This document shows, one piece after another, positions 28,299-36,872 of a stretch of 64,000 nucleotides of DNA (positions are counted from its first letter, which is position 1; the number at the start of each line of letters is the position of its first letter). The stretch is from Pirellulales bacterium (lineage in GTDB: Bacteria; Planctomycetota; Planctomycetia; Pirellulales; JAEUIK01). Location of the stretch: positions 31,367 through 95,366 of the forward strand of contig JAIBBZ010000023.1 of assembly GCA_019694435.1 (NCBI GenBank). Reading direction: 5' to 3'. Made by a program: the position numbers and the translations under genes. The notes beneath the pieces are model-generated. The model searched no databases. It worked only from the letters and a program-made list of their open reading frames with translations, and was not told the DNA's origin.

Positions 28299-28781
28299 AT
28301 GAGCTTGTTTGAAGACCAGGAATACGAGTGGCGCGACACGTACTTCGTGATGTTCAAGAGTGCCAAGCGGCCGCAACTCAACCAGGTGCGCGACGCCATC
28401 GCCCGTCTCAATCGCCGCTTCGAACTGACCAACCTGACGAGCGACGACGCCGGCCGGTTCGAGGCCATGACCATCCGCTCGCCGGAAGATTTCGCCGCCC
28501 TCGACATCAGCTTTCTCGAGGGCGACGACGTGATCGACCAGCGTAATGCCCTCTGCAAGGAGCTGCGCGGCTGTGCCCGGGATGCCGACGAAGAACAGCG
28601 ACTTGCCCAATTGCCGCAATGCGACGTGCGATTCGACGTCCTGCATTTCGAACGCCTCGACGTCCCCGGCGGCGAAGAGGAACCCAGCTTTGATCCCGGC
28701 GCGTTGTTGGCCGTCGTCGAAACACTCGCCCAGATGACCGACGGCATCGGCGTCGATCCGCAATCGGGCACGATGCTCTGA
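28299..28781 (+). CDS. Conserved-type hypothetical protein upstream of efpL
   Basis: 160 residues, acidic, with no signal peptide or membrane segment: MSLFEDQEYEWRDTYFVMF, then QVRDAIARLNRRFELTN and RFDVLHFERLDV. It looks like a compact alpha/beta protein, and I do not recognise the domain. It sits 119 bases before the EF-P-like gene on the same strand. A functional link is not demonstrated. GTGAGGG upstream of the ATG at 28299 is a usable ribosome site. Confidence 0.6.
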   Translation: MSLFEDQEYEWRDTYFVMFKSAKRPQLNQVRDAIARLNRRFELTNLTSDDAGRFEAMTIRSPEDFAALDISFLEGDDVIDQRNALCKELRGCARDADEEQRLAQLPQCDVRFDVLHFERLDVPGGEEEPSFDPGALLAVVETLAQMTDGIGVDPQSGTML

Positions 28782-28900
28782 GCGATCTGCGATCGTCCCG
28801 GGGTGGAAGCCGTGCAGCTTCCCTCGCCTGCGGCAGCCCGTTTGCCGCCTTACCGCACACCCCTATTGCTGGCCCGGATTACAGGAGTACGGAAACCGCC

Positions 28901-29464
28901 ATGTTGGCCAAGGACATCAAGCCCGGCACCGCTGTGGTGTTCAACGCTCAGCCCTGCCTGATCAAGTCGGTAAACGTGCAGTCGCCTTCGGCCCGCGGCG
29001 CCGCGACGCTTTACAAGTACCGGGCGATGAACCTGATCTCGAAACAGAAGGTCGACATCGTGCTCAAGGGCGGCGAATCACTGCCCGAGGCCGATTTCAC
29101 GCGCCGGCCGGTGAAGCTGATGTACGCCGACGCCAACGAGGTCCACTTCCTCGATCAGGAGGATTTCAACCAGTACAGTCTCTCGCAGGAGGCCGTCGGC
29201 GACGAGGCGAAATACCTCACGGAAAACACCGAGGGCGCCATGGCATTGATCTACAACGACGAGTGCGTCGGCATTCAATTGCCGTTGACGGTCGAGTTGA
29301 AGGTCACGCAGTGCGACCCGGCCGTGCGCGGCAACTCGGCCACTTCGCGCACCAAGCCAGCCACGCTCGAAACGGGCCTGATGGTGCAGGTGCCCGAGTA
29401 CCTGGCCGAGGGAGAAACGATCAAGATCGACACGCGCACGGGCGACTACCTGTCGCGCGCCTGA
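28901..29464 (+). CDS. efpL: Elongation factor P-like protein, EfpL (YeiP) type
   Basis: 187 residues with the three EF-P domains. EF-P relieves ribosome stalling at proline-rich and similar sequences. The tip loop reads VQSPSARGAATLYKYR with Arg32, matching the E. coli YeiP loop (SPTARGAATLYK) and not the canonical EF-P loop with its modifiable Lys. GNSATSRTKPATLETGL and VQVPEYLAEGETIKI are conserved C-terminal signatures. So it is probably the EfpL/YeiP branch, which would need no EpmA-type lysine modification. The AGGAG upstream is a good ribosome site. A canonical efp may exist elsewhere. Confidence 0.88.
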   Translation: MLAKDIKPGTAVVFNAQPCLIKSVNVQSPSARGAATLYKYRAMNLISKQKVDIVLKGGESLPEADFTRRPVKLMYADANEVHFLDQEDFNQYSLSQEAVGDEAKYLTENTEGAMALIYNDECVGIQLPLTVELKVTQCDPAVRGNSATSRTKPATLETGLMVQVPEYLAEGETIKIDTRTGDYLSRA

Positions 29465-29474
29465 GGCGCGACAG
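29450..29474. terminator. Possible hairpin terminator across the efpL stop codon
   Basis: CTGTCGCGC at 29450-29458 pairs perfectly with GCGCGACAG at 29466-29474, spanning the efpL stop between two convergent genes. No T-run follows, so termination is uncertain. Confidence 0.4.
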
Positions 29475-29485
29475 GCCGCCGGCCG

Positions 29486-29716
29486 TTACTTCTTCTTGCC
29501 CTTGGTCTTCTTCTTGGTCGAGGCCTTGGCGACGGCTTTTTTCGGTGCCGGGGATTTTTTCGCAGGGCTCTTCGAGGCCGACTTCTTCTTGCCCGAGGGC
29601 TGCTGGGCAGTCTTTTTGGCGGTGCCGGAGGACGACGACTTGCCGCCCGACTTGCCGAAAATGTCCTCCCATCCGGCCGCAAAGGCCTTGGTGCTGCCGG
29701 TGTGCAAAACGGTCAT
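29486..29716 (-). CDS. Small lysine-rich, histone H1-like protein
   Basis: 76 residues. A short ordered N-terminus (MTVLHTGSTKAFAAGWEDIFG) is followed by a tail of 55 residues, 20 of them Lys, with KKKSASKSPAKK- and PAPKKAVAK-type repeats like bacterial histone H1 homologues (Hc1, AlgP). Nucleic-acid binding is inferred from composition. The leader contains two AAGGA motifs overlapping the Shine-Dalgarno region just before the ATG at 29716, and these could also bind CsrA. The same frame stays open far upstream through the HAD gene, but that part is a shadow. Confidence 0.72.
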   Translation of the reverse strand: MTVLHTGSTKAFAAGWEDIFGKSGGKSSSSGTAKKTAQQPSGKKKSASKSPAKKSPAPKKAVAKASTKKKTKGKKK

Positions 29717-29950
29717 GGTTTCCTTTTCCTTCTCAAAGACCAGGACGGATCCGCCCCAAGCGGCCGCTATTCTTTCGCGGCGCCGCGGATCTCGCAAGAT
29801 CGCCGCGCCAATCAGTGAGCCGGCTCGATCGTGCGGCAGCGCAGCGGAGTCTGCCTGTTCAATCCGGCCCGGCCCGACTATTCTGCCGGCCGACAAACCG
29901 CGGCAACCGGCCGCGGCCGTGTTACGACCGACGAACCACGAAAACTCCCG

Positions 29951-30574
29951 ATGACTCGCCCGAAATTCCTGTTCTTCGATATCGGCAACGTGCTGCTGTT
30001 CTTCGATCACCGGATCGCCTGCCGGCAAGTGGCGGCGCTCGTCGGCAGCACCGAACAGCGCATCTGGGACCTGCTGTTCGCCAGCGGGCTGGAGCTGCGC
30101 TACGAACAGGGAGAATTGTCCACGCCGGAGTTCTACGAGGAGTTCTGCCGCGTCACCGAGTCGCGGCCGACGATCGAGCAAGTCGCGTATGCCACGAGCG
30201 CAATCTTTGAGATCAATACACCCGTGCATGCCATCGTGGGGCATCTGCGACGCGCCGGCCACCGGCTCGGGCTGCTGTCGAACACCAGCGAAATGCACTG
30301 GGACTATTTCACCTCGGGGCGCTACGGGATCATTCCCGGCGCTTTCGAGGTCCACGCCGCCAGCTTTCGCCTGCAAGCGCTCAAACCGCAACGGGCGATC
30401 TACGAGCGGGCCGCCGCGCTCGCCGGAGTCGCTCCGGAAGAGGCGTTCTTCGTCGACGATATTGCGACCCACGTCGAAGGGGCCAGGGCTGCGGGCTTCG
30501 ATGCCGTGCAATTCACCACGCCCCGGCAGTTGACGGCCGATCTCGCCGCCCGCGGCATCCACATCAATTGGTAG
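29951..30574 (+). CDS. HAD-superfamily hydrolase
   Basis: 207 residues with all four HAD motifs. Motif I is FLFFDIGNVL (the second Asp is replaced by Asn, as in some YihX-like members). Motif II is GLLSNTSEMHWD, motif III the Lys in LQALKPQRAIYERAA, and motif IV FFVDDIATHVEGA. It is of the phosphatase/dehalogenase type, and the substrate is unknown. The frame is open to 29831; MTRPKF at 29951 gives the normal N-terminus. It has no visible ribosome site. Confidence 0.83.
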   Translation: MTRPKFLFFDIGNVLLFFDHRIACRQVAALVGSTEQRIWDLLFASGLELRYEQGELSTPEFYEEFCRVTESRPTIEQVAYATSAIFEINTPVHAIVGHLRRAGHRLGLLSNTSEMHWDYFTSGRYGIIPGAFEVHAASFRLQALKPQRAIYERAAALAGVAPEEAFFVDDIATHVEGARAAGFDAVQFTTPRQLTADLAARGIHINW

Positions 30575-30613
30575 GCGCCCGCAAGGGGAGAGCGAACGCC
30601 GTGGCCGCACCAA

Positions 30614-31243
30614 CTACGCGCGCTTGTGGCTCTGTTGATATACGGCCTGCAGCAGTTCCTGTACGTCCTTGTACTTTTTCTTGCCGCCGAGGGCCGCGTC
30701 GAGCAGCTTGCGGGCATCGCTGTCGCTGTGGCCCAAGCTGCGCAACACCTCGAACGTTTCGGCGACGACGTCGCGCGAGACCTCGGCCCCTTCGGGCATT
30801 TCCCGCGCCACGAGCAGGGCGAACTTGGGCACCTTCCGACGCAGCTTGGCGATAATCCGTTCGGCCACGGCCGGCCCGACGCCCGGCAATGTCGACAACA
30901 ACTTGGCGTCCTGTTCCTCGATGGCTTGCGCGATCTCGGCCACGGGCCGGACCATCGCCCGCAAGGCCTTCTTCGCGCCGACGCCATCGACCGAGCAGAA
31001 CAAGTCGAAGAACTCGCGCTCGACGAGGTTCAAGAATCCCACGATGCGCGGCGTTTGCCGCCCCTGCATCGGGTTCCCTTCGAGATATTCGATCGTGTGC
31101 AGCACGATCTCCTGGCCCAAGCTGGCCTGCAACTGGCGCCGCGCAAACTCGGGAATCAGCACCTCGTACTCGAACGCCCCCGCCGCCACGGTGAGCTCCT
31201 CCTCGCCGACGCTCACCAGCCGTCCGGTCATCTTCGTGATCAT
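30614..31243 (-). CDS. ruvA: Holliday junction helicase subunit RuvA
   Basis: 209 residues. RuvA binds Holliday junctions as a tetramer and loads RuvB. The N-terminal OB fold ([19 protein letters not shown]) is followed by the helix-hairpin-helix pair: [12 protein letters not shown] and [19 protein letters not shown], and a small domain III at the end ([11 protein letters not shown]). The ATG overlaps the ruvC stop by 4 bases (ATGA), indicating translational coupling. ruvB is not in the window. Confidence 0.95.
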   Translation of the reverse strand: MITKMTGRLVSVGEEELTVAAGAFEYEVLIPEFARRQLQASLGQEIVLHTIEYLEGNPMQGRQTPRIVGFLNLVEREFFDLFCSVDGVGAKKALRAMVRPVAEIAQAIEEQDAKLLSTLPGVGPAVAERIIAKLRRKVPKFALLVAREMPEGAEVSRDVVAETFEVLRSLGHSDSDARKLLDAALGGKKKYKDVQELLQAVYQQSHKRA

Positions 31244-31779
31244 TCGGGCAGGACCTTCTTGGCCGATCGCATCTGTCGGCCGTGGAGATAATAATGACAC
31301 AGGGCCACGGCCAGCGCGTCGGCCACGTCGGGCGGCTCGGGCACTGTCAGCAGCCGCAGTTCGCGTTGAATCGCCAGTTGCATCTGCGACTTGGGCGCAC
31401 GGCCCGCGCCGGTGAGCACCTTTTTCACCTGGGTCGACGCGTAATGGACGACCGGAATCCCGGCCTGCGCCGCGGCCAGGCAGATGACGCCCCGCGCGTG
31501 GCCCATCAGGATGGCCGTGCGCGGCCGTTCATAGTGCCCGTACAACTGCTCGACCGCCATCACTTCGGGCCGCAGTTGTCGAATCACCTCGGTGACGCCC
31601 TCGTGCACTTCCAGCAGCCGCGCGGTGAGCGAATTGCGCGTCCGCCCGCGGACGACGCCGGCCTCGCACAGCCGCGGTCCCTCGGGGGCAACCTCGAGCA
31701 CGCCGTAGCCGGTGATGTTCAATCCCGGGTCGATGCCCAGGACGCGGCGTTTCAGATTCGCGGGTTCCGCAGCAGTCAC
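31240..31779 (-). CDS. ruvC: Crossover junction endonuclease RuvC
   Basis: 179 residues. RuvC cuts Holliday junctions symmetrically. The acidic catalytic residues are in place: Asp in [12 protein letters not shown] (about 17), Glu in AVEQLYG, and the two Asp of [21 protein letters not shown] at the C-terminus ends at the ruvA start. The start appears to be GTG at 31779; no ATG precedes the catalytic motif. It lies 40 bases after cysS on the same strand. Confidence 0.94.
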   Translation of the reverse strand: MTAAEPANLKRRVLGIDPGLNITGYGVLEVAPEGPRLCEAGVVRGRTRNSLTARLLEVHEGVTEVIRQLRPEVMAVEQLYGHYERPRTAILMGHARGVICLAAAQAGIPVVHYASTQVKKVLTGAGRAPKSQMQLAIQRELRLLTVPEPPDVADALAVALCHYYLHGRQMRSAKKVLPE

Positions 31780-31819
31780 TTCGCCACGCCGAGAGGAAAC
31801 ATCGGCGTCCGTCGCCTGG

Positions 31820-33454
31820 TCAACTGTTGCGCGACCATTCGGTACCGCCGGGGCGATCTTCGATCACGATGCCCAAGGCGGCCAACTGGTCGCGAATCAT
31901 GTCCGACATTGCAAAGTTCTTCGCCTTGCGCGCCTCGGCCCGCACCCGAATCAGCAGCTCGACCAGCGGCGCGACGAGCGAATCGTCGCCCGATCCGGCC
32001 AGCGGCGGCGACGGCGTCCGGAACAGTCCCATCGTCAGGGCCAGCTCGCGGAAGACGGCCGTCGCCCGGGTCAGCGCGGCAACGGCGGACTCGGTCGGTT
32101 TGTTGCCCGTGTCGAGTTTTTCGCTGTCGATGAATTTGTTGAGCGTCCGTACCAGGTCGAATAGCACGCCCACGGCGGCGCCGCTGTTGAAGTCGTCGTC
32201 CATGGCTTCGAGAAACCGTCGCCGGGCCTCGCTCGCCTGCGCGCGCAGTTTCGTCTCGGCGTCGCCCTGAGCGCTCCACCCGGCCAGATGCTTGTCGCCT
32301 TGGTCGCGGCGGGCCGGAGCCTCGAGGGCGTAGTAATCCTGGCCCGTGGCGCGCTGAAACCGCTTGAAGAAGCGGTAGAACGATTCGAGCGCGGCATCGT
32401 CCGACTTGATTTGTTCTTCGCTGTAGTAGATCGGGCTGCGGTACTGCGTCTTGAGCAGGAAATAGCGGATGGTCTCGGCACGGAATTGGGCGAGCAAATC
32501 TCGAAACGCGCTGGCGCCCTTCGATTTGCCCATTTTGCCGGCCTCTTGCGTAGCCTGATCGGCAGGGGGCGCTTCGTCGGTGCGCGTGTTGCGCCCGCCG
32601 ACCTTGCCTACCTCGCCGGCCGCTTGCATCAGACCGTTATGCATCCAGTACTTCGCCTGCGGCTTGCCGTGGCACGATTCGCTTTGGGCGATCTCGTTTT
32701 CGTGATGCGGGAAGACCAGATCGAGGCCGCCGCCGTGAATGTCGAACGACTCGCCCAGCAGGCGGCGGCTCATCGCCGAACACTCGATATGCCAACCGGG
32801 GCGACCCGGCCCCCAGGGGCTCGGCCAGGCGGGTTCGCCAGCCTTGGCGCCCTTCCAGAGGGCAAAATCGTGCGGCGAGCGCTTGCGCGCGGCCATGTCG
32901 CCGCCTTCGCCTTGCATGCTCTCGACACTGCGGCCGCTGAGCTTGCCATAGTCAGAGTCGCGGCCGACGTCGAAATACACGTCGCCGTCGGCCGGGTAGG
33001 CGAAGCCCTTGTCGATCAGATCCTGGGTGAAACGGACGATCTCGTCCATGTTGTCTGTGGCGCGCGGAAAATGGTCGATCGAGTCGACGCCCATCGCTGC
33101 CAGGTTTCGCATGTAGTCGTCGGTCATTTCCTTGGCCAACGTGGGCATGTCGATGCCCCGCGCGCGGCTCTCGTTGATCAGCTTGTCGTCGACATCGGTG
33201 ACGTTGACCACCAGGGTCACCTGGTAACCGTTGTAGACGAGGTAGCGCTTGATCGCGTCGAAGATGACCGGCCCGACCATGTGCCCGATGTGGCTCGGCT
33301 TGTAGACCGTCGGTCCGCAGAGGTAGATGCCCACCTTGCCCGGCACCAGCGGCACGAGCTTTTCCTTGGATCGGGTCAGCGTGTTATAGACCCGCAGCTC
33401 GGCGGTCGTGGGCAGGGGAGTGGTTGCGGTTGCAGAGGCCGTGCTGGTCGCCAT
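31820..33454 (-). CDS. cysS: Cysteinyl-tRNA synthetase
   Basis: 544 residues. It charges tRNA-Cys. HIGH-type motif SHIGH is at residues 54-58 and the zinc-binding residues are Cys46 (LCGPTVY), Cys225 (HIECSAMS), and the HHENE pair around 250-254. The KMSKS counterpart is KMGKS at 307-311. Before it lies an insertion of about 25 residues (from GEVGKVGG to QEAGK) absent from most CysRS. The region after that has the usual helical anticodon domain. The ATG at 33454 has a short Thr/Ala-rich N-terminus. It lies between ispF and ruvC in one leftward operon. Confidence 0.95.
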   Translation of the reverse strand: MATSTASATATTPLPTTAELRVYNTLTRSKEKLVPLVPGKVGIYLCGPTVYKPSHIGHMVGPVIFDAIKRYLVYNGYQVTLVVNVTDVDDKLINESRARGIDMPTLAKEMTDDYMRNLAAMGVDSIDHFPRATDNMDEIVRFTQDLIDKGFAYPADGDVYFDVGRDSDYGKLSGRSVESMQGEGGDMAARKRSPHDFALWKGAKAGEPAWPSPWGPGRPGWHIECSAMSRRLLGESFDIHGGGLDLVFPHHENEIAQSESCHGKPQAKYWMHNGLMQAAGEVGKVGGRNTRTDEAPPADQATQEAGKMGKSKGASAFRDLLAQFRAETIRYFLLKTQYRSPIYYSEEQIKSDDAALESFYRFFKRFQRATGQDYYALEAPARRDQGDKHLAGWSAQGDAETKLRAQASEARRRFLEAMDDDFNSGAAVGVLFDLVRTLNKFIDSEKLDTGNKPTESAVAALTRATAVFRELALTMGLFRTPSPPLAGSGDDSLVAPLVELLIRVRAEARKAKNFAMSDMIRDQLAALGIVIEDRPGGTEWSRNS

Positions 33455-33514
33455 CGTCTCGTTTACCCTAAAGGATTGCGTGCTGTCGTCTTGCCAGGCG
33501 TGGCTGCCGAGGAT

Positions 33515-34072
33515 TCAGTCCGCATTTCGCAGTTCGACCAGCGCCACGCACTCGGCCATGATGGCCTCTTCGCGGCCCACCGGTCCGACGTGTTCGCCCG
33601 TCTTTGCCTTGATCCCTACCCGGTCCGTGCTCAGCCCCAACAACTCGGCGATGCAGCGACGAATCTCGAGTTTGTAGGGCGACAGCTTCGGCCGCTGGGC
33701 AAACACGATGCAGTCGAGATTGACGACGTCGAAGCCGGCCGCGTGTACCCGCGCGGCAGCCAGTTGCAACATCTCGGCCGAATCGCGGCCGCGGTTGACC
33801 GGGTCGGTGTCGGGAAACAGCTCGCCGATGTCGCCCAGGGCAGCGGCGCCCAATAGGGCATCGGTGACGGCGTGCAACAACACGTCCGCATCGCTGTGGC
33901 CGACGGCTCGGCGATCGTGCGGAATGGCCACCCCCCCTAGGCGCAGGCAATCGCCCGGCTCGAGGCGATGGGTGTCGTGACCAATCCCGACGCGGGCATT
34001 AAGCGTGGCAGGGCCCTCCGTTGCTGGCTGGATCGACGTCCGTGGATCGAGCCGAGGCAGCGAGCCGACCAC
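33515..34072 (-). CDS. ispF: 2-C-methyl-D-erythritol 2,4-cyclodiphosphate synthase
   Basis: The core (about 157 residues) is clearly IspF of the non-mevalonate isoprenoid pathway: RVGIGHDTHRL carries the metal-binding Asp and His, followed by GHSDADVLLHAVTDALLGAA, LGDIGELFPDTDP and KAKTGEHVG. The frame gives 185 residues from a GTG at 34072, about 25 more than usual, and there is no ATG near the core. The true start may be another alternative codon closer to 33990. cysS follows after 60 bases. Confidence 0.88.
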   Translation of the reverse strand: MVGSLPRLDPRTSIQPATEGPATLNARVGIGHDTHRLEPGDCLRLGGVAIPHDRRAVGHSDADVLLHAVTDALLGAAALGDIGELFPDTDPVNRGRDSAEMLQLAAARVHAAGFDVVNLDCIVFAQRPKLSPYKLEIRRCIAELLGLSTDRVGIKAKTGEHVGPVGREEAIMAECVALVELRNAD

Positions 34073-34233
34073 GCCGCGCCGCGAATGGCGCCTGCGCTGC
34101 CGGCGAATGCCTCAGGCATGCGTGCCGGGATTGTACCGCAGGCCCCCCCGAGTGACAACGCGAGCAACCCGTGACACCACAGCAACTTGGCGCGCCGTAG
34201 AAGGGCGACCCGAGCCTCGCGACCTGCGGACGC

Positions 34234-34239
34234 TATAAT
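34234..34239 (+). promoter_or_regulatory. TATAAT -10 box, 9 bases before the ABC ATPase start
   Basis: A perfect TATAAT with GC before it lies only 8 bases from the ATG at 34248. Transcription would start at or within a base or two of the start codon, so the message would be leaderless. There is no Shine-Dalgarno sequence. Confidence 0.5.
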
Positions 34240-34247
34240 CCCTCACC

Positions 34248-35300
34248 ATGCCGGCCATCGAAATCAAACACCTCTCAAAAACGTACCGGGTCTATCAGAA
34301 GCGCGAGGGGCTCTGGGCTTCGATCCGTGGCCTGGGACGCCGGCAATATCGCGAGGTGCAAGCCGTCCGTTCGATCGATCTGACCGTCGAACGCGGTGAG
34401 TTCGTGGCCTTCCTCGGGCCGAACGGCGCCGGCAAGACCACGACGCTCAAGTTGCTCTCGGGCGTGATCAACCCCACGAGCGGCGAGGCCCGCGTGTTGG
34501 GCCATGTGCCGTGGCTGCGCGAGAACGAATATCGCCGGCGGTTCGCGCTGGTGATGGGCCAGAAGAACCAGCTCTGGTGGGACCTGCCGGCCCAGGAGTC
34601 GTTCCGGCTCCACCAGCAGATCTACGGCCTTGAGCCGGCCGCCTTCGAGCGCACGCGCGACGAGCTGTGCGAGCTGCTGACCGTGGGCGAATTGCTCGAG
34701 CGGCCGGTGCGCGAGCTTTCGCTTGGCGAGCGGATGAAGATGGAGCTGATCGCGGCCCTGCTGCATTCGCCCGACGTGTTGTTCCTCGACGAGCCGACGA
34801 TCGGCCTGGACGTCATCGCGCAGCACAACATCCAGGGCTTTCTGCGACAGTACCAGCAGGCGCGGCAGATCACGATTCTGCTGACGAGCCACTACATGAA
34901 GGATATCGCGGCGCTCTGCAAACGCGTCGTGATCATCGCGCAGGGCCGGATCATGTACGACGGGTCGCTCGAGGGGATCATCGACCGGTTCAGCAACACC
35001 AAGATCGTGCGGCTGCAACTGGGCGAAGAGAACTTCTCCACCGAGGCGGCGGACGCCCAGCGGCTGGCGGCCGAATTCGGGCGTTACGGTGAGGTGTTGG
35101 AGCTGAAGGCACCCAATGTGCGGCTGCGCATTCCGCGGCGGACGGTCGCCGAGACGATGACCGCCATCCTGGCAGGCTACGCGATCGACGATGTCAGCGT
35201 CGAGGATCAGCCGCTCGAAGAGGTGATCGCCGAGGTGTTTTCGCTCGCCGATCGCGAAGAGCGCATCGCCCCCAGCCAGCCGGCAGGGCAGGGGGTCTGA
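34248..35300 (+). CDS. ABC transporter ATP-binding protein (ABC-2 type), no permease adjacent
   Basis: 350 residues. Walker [11 protein letters not shown]-loop region around MGQKNQLWWDLP, LSLGERMKMEL signature, Walker B VLFLDEPT and switch His in LLTSHYMKD are intact. The C-terminal ~110 residues resemble the extra domain of NatA/YbhF-type ATPases. Such proteins usually have one or two ABC-2 permease genes directly downstream, but here an AAA+ gene follows after about 147 bases. The permease must be elsewhere, or the protein serves another complex. The start is the ATG at 34248. Confidence 0.9.
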   Translation: MPAIEIKHLSKTYRVYQKREGLWASIRGLGRRQYREVQAVRSIDLTVERGEFVAFLGPNGAGKTTTLKLLSGVINPTSGEARVLGHVPWLRENEYRRRFALVMGQKNQLWWDLPAQESFRLHQQIYGLEPAAFERTRDELCELLTVGELLERPVRELSLGERMKMELIAALLHSPDVLFLDEPTIGLDVIAQHNIQGFLRQYQQARQITILLTSHYMKDIAALCKRVVIIAQGRIMYDGSLEGIIDRFSNTKIVRLQLGEENFSTEAADAQRLAAEFGRYGEVLELKAPNVRLRIPRRTVAETMTAILAGYAIDDVSVEDQPLEEVIAEVFSLADREERIAPSQPAGQGV

Positions 35301-35366
35301 CGGCCGCGAACCTCGAACATCCCCGCTGCTGGCGCGGCAATTGCTCGTCCCGGCTGGGTGGGGCGC

Positions 35367-35372
35367 TATAAT
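35367..35372 (+). promoter_or_regulatory. TATAAT -10 box before the AAA+ gene
   Basis: Perfect TATAAT (in GCGCTATAATC), 75 bases before the AAA+ start at 35448. A TTGCTC at 35341-35346 could be a poor -35 box at 20-base spacing. It suggests the AAA+/VWA pair has its own promoter apart from the ABC gene. Confidence 0.4.
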
Positions 35373-35447
35373 CTCAGGCGGACATCGCCGCCGAGCGATG
35401 CGCGCCCGCCTCGCGGGCGGCCCAACTCCCTGAGCGACGAGAACCTC

Positions 35448-36872
35448 ATGGCCACGACCGCTTCGACACGACCGGCAAATCTTCGGGAATTGCGCGACAG
35501 CGGTTGGGTATCCAAGACGGTCAAACAAGAGTTGCACGACAACTTCCTGCGGGCGCTCGCGGCCGAGGAAGAGCTGTTCCCGGGCATCTTGGGCTACGAA
35601 AGCACGGTCATCCCGGAAATCAACATCGCGCTGCTGGCGCAGCACGACATGCTTTTTCTGGGCGAAAAGGGCCAGGCCAAGAGCCGGTTGATGCGCGCGC
35701 TGGTCCGGTTCCTGGACGAGGAATTGCCGTACCTCGACCTGCCCGAAACGGCCGTGCACGACGACCCATACAAGCCCATCACCAAGGCCGGCAAGGCGGC
35801 GATCGCCGAGTTGCCCCAGGACCAGGTACCGATCGCCTGGTGGCCGCGACGCGAGCGCTACGCCGAACGACTCGCACCGGGCACGAAGTTCGCCGACTTG
35901 ATCGGCGACATCGATCCCTCGAAACTGGCCGGTGGCACGAGCATGGCGGCCGAAGAGGCGTTGCACTTTGGTTTGATCCCGCGCATGCATCGCGGCATCT
36001 TCGCGATGAACGAACTGCCCGAGCTGGACGAGCTCGTGCAAGTTGGCTTGTTCAACATCCTCGAGGAGCGCGACGTCCAGATTCGCGGCTACCCGATCCA
36101 GTTCGATATCGACGTGCTGATCCTGTTTTCGGCGAACCCCGCGACCTACAACCGCAGCGGCAAGGTGATTCCGCAGTTGAAGGACCGCATCGGCTCGCTG
36201 ATTCACACGCACTACCCGCGCGAGCGCGACCTCGGCATCCAGATCTTCGAGCAGGAAGCCGGACTCGATCTCGGTGGCGAATTTCCGGTCGTGGTGCCCT
36301 ACTTCATGAAGGAGATCGTCGAGGAGATCACGGTCGCAGCGCGCAAATCAAAGTACATCGACCAGCAATCCGGCGTCAGCGCGCGGTTCAGCATCGCCAA
36401 CTATCGCACGATGGTGGCCAGCGCCCGGCAACGCGGCATTCGTCACGGCGAGCGGCCCGCGGTGCCACGGATCAGCGATTTGGGTCACCTTTACAGCTCG
36501 TCGCTGGGCAAGCTGGAATTGGACCTGATGGGCAGCCACCAGCTCACCGAGCGTCAAGTGCTCGACGCCCTGGTGGCCGAGGCCGTCCGCACGGTGTTCG
36601 AGGAATATGTCGACCGTCACGGCCTCGAGGAGATTGCCAAGATCTTCGGCGAGGGCGTGAAGATCGAGGTGGGCGACCTGTTGCCGTCGGCGGCCTATGC
36701 CGAACGGCTGCAGCGCGTGCCCCCCGCCTGGGACAAGGCGTTCGAAATGAACGCCAGCCAAGACGCCGCGGTCCGGGCCTCTTGTGTCGAGTTCGTGCTG
36801 GCCGGACTGTATGCCACCGACCGCATCTCGCGTTCGCAGCATCATGGGAGGATCGTCTATGAGCTCTCGTAA
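35448..36872 (+). CDS. AAA+ ATPase of the Mg-chelatase I / MoxR type
   Basis: 474 residues. The P-loop is GEKGQAKS at 72-79. The Walker B region is GIFAMNEL at 183-190, with Asn in place of the usual Asp before Glu, a variation that recurs in this orphan group. [15 protein letters not shown] (sensor 1-like) and [14 protein letters not shown] follow. It has no GAFTGA loop, so it is not a sigma-54 activator. The partner is the VWA gene, which begins 14 bases inside this one. Together they recall ChlI/ChlD and MoxR/VWA modules, but the client protein or metal is unknown. Confidence 0.85.
   Translation: MATTASTRPANLRELRDSGWVSKTVKQELHDNFLRALAAEEELFPGILGYESTVIPEINIALLAQHDMLFLGEKGQAKSRLMRALVRFLDEELPYLDLPETAVHDDPYKPITKAGKAAIAELPQDQVPIAWWPRRERYAERLAPGTKFADLIGDIDPSKLAGGTSMAAEEALHFGLIPRMHRGIFAMNELPELDELVQVGLFNILEERDVQIRGYPIQFDIDVLILFSANPATYNRSGKVIPQLKDRIGSLIHTHYPRERDLGIQIFEQEAGLDLGGEFPVVVPYFMKEIVEEITVAARKSKYIDQQSGVSARFSIANYRTMVASARQRGIRHGERPAVPRISDLGHLYSSSLGKLELDLMGSHQLTERQVLDALVAEAVRTVFEEYVDRHGLEEIAKIFGEGVKIEVGDLLPSAAYAERLQRVPPAWDKAFEMNASQDAAVRASCVEFVLAGLYATDRISRSQHHGRIVYELS

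Noticed and set aside
29717..30613. Upstream part of a 375-residue reverse-strand reading frame ending in the lysine-rich protein
   Set aside because: It is the antisense shadow of the HAD hydrolase gene. Only the part from the ATG at 29716 has a ribosome site and sensible composition.
35448..36872. Sigma-54 activator as identity of the AAA+ protein
   Set aside because: It lacks the GAFTGA loop and a DNA-binding helix-turn-helix, and it pairs with a VWA gene as chelatase/MoxR modules do.
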